Below are positions 61,687-64,000 of a stretch of DNA of 64,000 nucleotides, piece by piece. Position 1 is the stretch's first letter, and every line of letters begins with the position of its first letter. The translations under genes were made by a program, and so were the position numbers. The stretch is from Guptibacillus hwajinpoensis. Lineage in GTDB: Bacteria; Bacillota; Bacilli; Bacillales; Guptibacillaceae. A model generated the notes under the pieces. It was not told where the DNA came from. It ran no database searches and saw only the letters and a program-made list of their open reading frames with translations. The stretch covers positions 80,135 through 144,134 of the forward strand of contig NZ_JAIVKU010000003.1 in NCBI RefSeq assembly GCF_020524165.1. Reading direction: 5' to 3'.

Positions 61687-63129
61687 CTATGCCGCTTGTT
61701 CGATTGTAACCATCTTTCTTTTGCGAACTTTCCATAGTTGATAACCAAACCATCCTGCCGTTAAACAGGTAATGATCCCGCCAAAGACCATTGAGATATT
61801 GTATGGAAATTGAAACCCTTCTGGTGCAAGGAAAAGGTAGGTTGAAACGGTCATTGTCATGAATAGGGCTGGCAAGCTACAGATCCAATGGAATTTTTGT
61901 TTTTTTACAAGATACATCGCTGCTGTCCAAAGCATGACAGTAGCCACGAGTTGATTTGTAAAACCAACGTATCGCCATAGGAACGTATAATCAATCTGTG
62001 TTAATAGAAAAGTTGGTGTTGCGACAGCCGCTGTTAAAAGAAGTGTTTTTCCTTTTCCGTTCGTATCTTTTGAAGACCCTTTTTTAGTAAATAAATCTGC
62101 AAGCATCATACGAGACGACCGAAGCGACGTATCGCCAGTCGTGATTGGAAGAATAATAACACCCACAATGGCAAGAACACCACCAAATGTACCAAGTAAG
62201 GAAGAGCTTATTTCGTTTACGACTCCAGACGGTCCACCTGCAGCAAGTGCTCCTTGAAGTCCCCCTGTACTTCCAAAGAAAGTCATTCCGGCAGCCGCCC
62301 AGATAAGTGCAATCACACCTTCTGCAATCATTGCTCCATAAAAGACCTTTTTCCCATCGCTTTCTCGTTTCATCGTTCTTGCAATGATCGGACTTTGGGT
62401 GGAATGAAAACCTGAAATGGCTCCGCACGATACGGTAATCATTAAGAGTGGCCATAACGGTAAATTATCCGGATGGAGGTTTGAGAACGTTAAATTTGGG
62501 ATAGGATTGTCCATAAAGAATAATCCGATTGCAATTGAAACAGCCATCACGATCAGAATAACCCCAAAAACAGGGTAAATTCGACCGATGATTTTATTTA
62601 CTGGTAGAATGGCTGCTAGTACAAAATAAGCAAAAATGAGTAGTAAGCTCATCGTAAAACTAAGCGGCGTTACTTGCGCCATTAGCTGGGCAGGACCAGC
62701 TGTAAAGGCAGCAGCAACAAGGATCATCAAAACAATCGAGATAATATTGATCGTTCCTTTCGCCCCTTTTCCAAGGTAGCGTCCTACGAGTGAAGGATAC
62801 TGTTCCCCATTATGTCTAAGTGACATCATACCTGAGAAATAATCGTGAACAGCTCCTGCGAAGATTGATCCAACAACAATCCAGATAAATGCAACTGGCC
62901 CGTATAATGCTCCAAGCACTGCACCAAATATGGGACCAAGGCCGGCGATATTTAAAAGCTGAATCAAGCTCCCCTTCCACCAGCTCATCGGCATATAATC
63001 CATGCCATCTTGCTTTGTATATGCAGGCGTCTCACGATCATCGTCAATGCCGAAAATTCGTTCAACCACCTTAGAATAAACGTAATACCCAACAATCAAT
63101 AAACAAATGGCTCCGACAAATGTGATCAT
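61687..63129 (-). CDS. Short CstA-family carbon-starvation transporter
   Basis: 480-aa polytopic membrane protein of the CstA family, with about twelve or more helices. Landmarks: YVYSKVVERIFGIDDDRETP, the highly conserved IAGLGPIFGAVLGALYGP, GAVHDYFSGMMSLRHNG and GFHSTQSPIIARTM. CstA proteins import peptides or pyruvate under carbon limitation. It is shorter than the ~600-700-aa classical CstA, ending soon after the last helices. ATG 63129 is supported by AAAGGAGGCGGGAGAC. A degenerate cre-like motif lies ~105 bases upstream. Confidence 0.9.
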   Translation of the reverse strand: MITFVGAICLLIVGYYVYSKVVERIFGIDDDRETPAYTKQDGMDYMPMSWWKGSLIQLLNIAGLGPIFGAVLGALYGPVAFIWIVVGSIFAGAVHDYFSGMMSLRHNGEQYPSLVGRYLGKGAKGTINIISIVLMILVAAAFTAGPAQLMAQVTPLSFTMSLLLIFAYFVLAAILPVNKIIGRIYPVFGVILIVMAVSIAIGLFFMDNPIPNLTFSNLHPDNLPLWPLLMITVSCGAISGFHSTQSPIIARTMKRESDGKKVFYGAMIAEGVIALIWAAAGMTFFGSTGGLQGALAAGGPSGVVNEISSSLLGTFGGVLAIVGVIILPITTGDTSLRSSRMMLADLFTKKGSSKDTNGKGKTLLLTAAVATPTFLLTQIDYTFLWRYVGFTNQLVATVMLWTAAMYLVKKQKFHWICSLPALFMTMTVSTYLFLAPEGFQFPYNISMVFGGIITCLTAGWFGYQLWKVRKRKMVTIEQAA

Positions 63130-63233
63130 GTCTCCCGCCTCCTTTTGTATGTGTGAAAATATAACATTCATTCTACTCATCACTGAAGAAAAAAACAATA
63201 GGATTATTCAGAAAAAATATATTTTTCTATTAA

Positions 63234-63247
63234 TTCAAACGTTTTCA
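63234..63247 (-). promoter_or_regulatory. cre-like motif upstream of the cstA-type gene
   Basis: Plus strand TTCAAACGTTTTCA matches cre except for the first TGW positions (two differences). On the minus strand TTGAAAAC provides a possible -35. Weak by sequence, suggestive by function. Confidence 0.35.
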
Positions 63248-63296
63248 AAAGAAATTAAGCCATTCGCCTCAATTTTAAGTGGTAAAAAAGTTGTGT

Positions 63297-63320
63297 TTCT
63301 AACGGGGAATAGCGTTAGAA
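63297..63320. repeat. 8-bp inverted repeat in the cstA-acyltransferase gap
   Basis: TTCTAACG / CGTTAGAA with an 8-base spacer GGGAATAG, then a T-rich stretch. The rest of the 330-bp gap is AT-rich with no frame. It also holds TTGACA at ~63340 and a hairpin GAAAGACGG / CCGTCTTTC (63418-63437) shortly before the next gene. Confidence 0.5.
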
Positions 63321-63461
63321 TATTCTTTCTTTTAGTGATATTGACAGAATTATACGATCAAGGTGCGAATAACTTACAAATATAAAGGATGAAAATATGA
63401 AATTGAGGGTATATAGAGAAAGACGGTGCCGTCTTTCAATCCTTTGAGGAGGTTGTTTTTC

Positions 63462-64000
63462 GTGTCAGAACGTATTGCATACTTCGATAATAGTAAAGCT
63501 ATCTTAATATTATTAGTTGTTGGCGGTCACCTGCTGACGCCGTTTATTAATGATTCTCGCTTTCTATACAGTCTGTATCATGTCATTTTTATTTTTCATA
63601 TGCCTGCATTTATCTTTTTAGCTGGCTATTTCACTAGAAAAGCATCTGGAACAAAATATTTTTGGAAAATATTCACGACATTTTTATTGCCCTATGTGAT
63701 TTTCCAGGTCGTTTATTCCATTTATTATACAAATCTCTATCAAAAATCCTTTGCAATTGAATTTCTAACACCAAGATGGGCAATGTGGTTTTTATTGTGC
63801 ATCGCTGCGTATAAGTTGATCTCACCGATTCTGTTAAAAATGAAGCCAAGCCTATTGCTTCCATTAAGTATTGGGGCTGGCCTCGCTGTTGGGTACTTTG
63901 ATGTGGAAAGGTTTCTGTCACTTGATCGACTTTTCGTTTTCTTACCCTTCTTTGTCCTTGGAATGGTGATGGGGTGTCGAAAGAAGCCAATTCGATTCCC
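63462..64000 (+). CDS. Acyltransferase-3-family membrane protein, N-terminal part (3' end outside window)
   Basis: The first ~179 codons of a membrane acyltransferase resembling fucose-4-O-acetylase/OatA-type proteins; the frame runs off the right edge. It has MSERIAYFDNSKAILILLVV with the family's conserved DNSKAILI and a GGH histidine, then YHVIFIFHMPAFIFLAGYFT, and four to five hydrophobic helices. The start is GTG 63462 behind GAGGAGG (63446-63452). It probably transfers acetyl groups to a cell-envelope polysaccharide. Partial only at its 3' end. Confidence 0.85.
   Translation, partial: MSERIAYFDNSKAILILLVVGGHLLTPFINDSRFLYSLYHVIFIFHMPAFIFLAGYFTRKASGTKYFWKIFTTFLLPYVIFQVVYSIYYTNLYQKSFAIEFLTPRWAMWFLLCIAAYKLISPILLKMKPSLLLPLSIGAGLAVGYFDVERFLSLDRLFVFLPFFVLGMVMGCRKKPIRF

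Noticed and set aside
46875..63198. Integrated genomic island
   Set aside because: Gene content is accessory, but there is no integrase, flanking direct repeat or sharp composition change that I can see by eye.

Overview
The window is a chromosomal segment of a Gram-positive, endospore-former-type bacterium of the family Bacillaceae. The gene content and order follow the Bacillus subtilis uvrBA - yvl - hprK/lgt/yvoD/ppaX/yvoF - his - yvcD/trxB/yvcI/rapZ/yvcK/whiA/crh - clpP - tRNA-Arg - sigL - cggR/gapA/pgk/tpi/pgm/eno - secG/est/rnr/smpB/ssrA block. Base composition is moderate in G+C, starts are ATG, GTG and TTG behind strong AGGAGG-type sites, and intrinsic terminators are abundant. A glp cluster, a cax antiporter gene and a mapB-type gene interrupt the B. 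subtilis order. The lineage is therefore a relative of Bacillus rather than B. subtilis itself; I cannot fix the genus from sequence alone.

Layout. 1-5.3 kb: end of uvrB, uvrA, then yvl-type envelope-stress genes. 5.4-10.5 kb: the glycerol regulon glpP, glpF-glpK and glpD, with two terminator leaders sharing a GlpP-type antitermination element and a cre overlapping the glpF promoter. 10.6-14.6 kb: hprK, lgt, yvoD, ppaX, yvoF. 14.6-16.5 kb: mapB and a Ca2+/H+ antiporter on the minus strand. 16.8-23.3 kb: hisZGDBHAFI, tightly overlapping. 23.3-31.8 kb: a tiny membrane peptide, the yvcD-trxB-yvcI-rapZ-yvcK-whiA-crh series and clpP with a CtsR-type promoter. 32-41.6 kb: tRNA-Arg(CCG), a holin-like gene, sigL, a glutaredoxin, and the CggR-controlled lower-glycolysis operon. 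41.6-42.1 kb: a long perfect inverted repeat and a structured dispersed repeat. 42.1-46.8 kb: secG, est, rnr, smpB and tmRNA.

From 46.8 kb the content is accessory and less conserved: a PadR/DUF4188 pair with a 30-bp palindromic operator, a LysR regulator divergent from a DJ-1/PfpI gene, a repetitive DUF6944-like protein, a DUF1540 mini-protein, a stand-alone ilvD with a CodY-like site, and a NERD-domain gene whose end runs into five phased 20-bp CGCGGAA repeats. These are followed by VOC and thioesterase genes, a SurA_N lipoprotein, an HpaB-type flavin monooxygenase, an AtoE-type transporter behind a perfect cre, a RelP/YwaC small alarmone synthetase overlapping an oxidoreductase gene, a nitroreductase with an ideal Fur box inside its promoter, a short CstA-type transporter and a truncated acyltransferase gene.

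A unifying theme of the first 42 kb is carbon-catabolite control: HPr kinase and its pyrophosphatase PpaX, Crh, CggR, the HPr-phosphorylatable GlpK, GlpP and several cre-like sites all occur here. I did not find a clearly new defence or biosynthetic system. The most unusual items are non-coding: the phased CGCGGAA repeat tract, the hairpin sitting on the smpB promoter -35, the 19-bp perfect inverted repeat plus folded repeat after eno, and the nested PadR palindrome.
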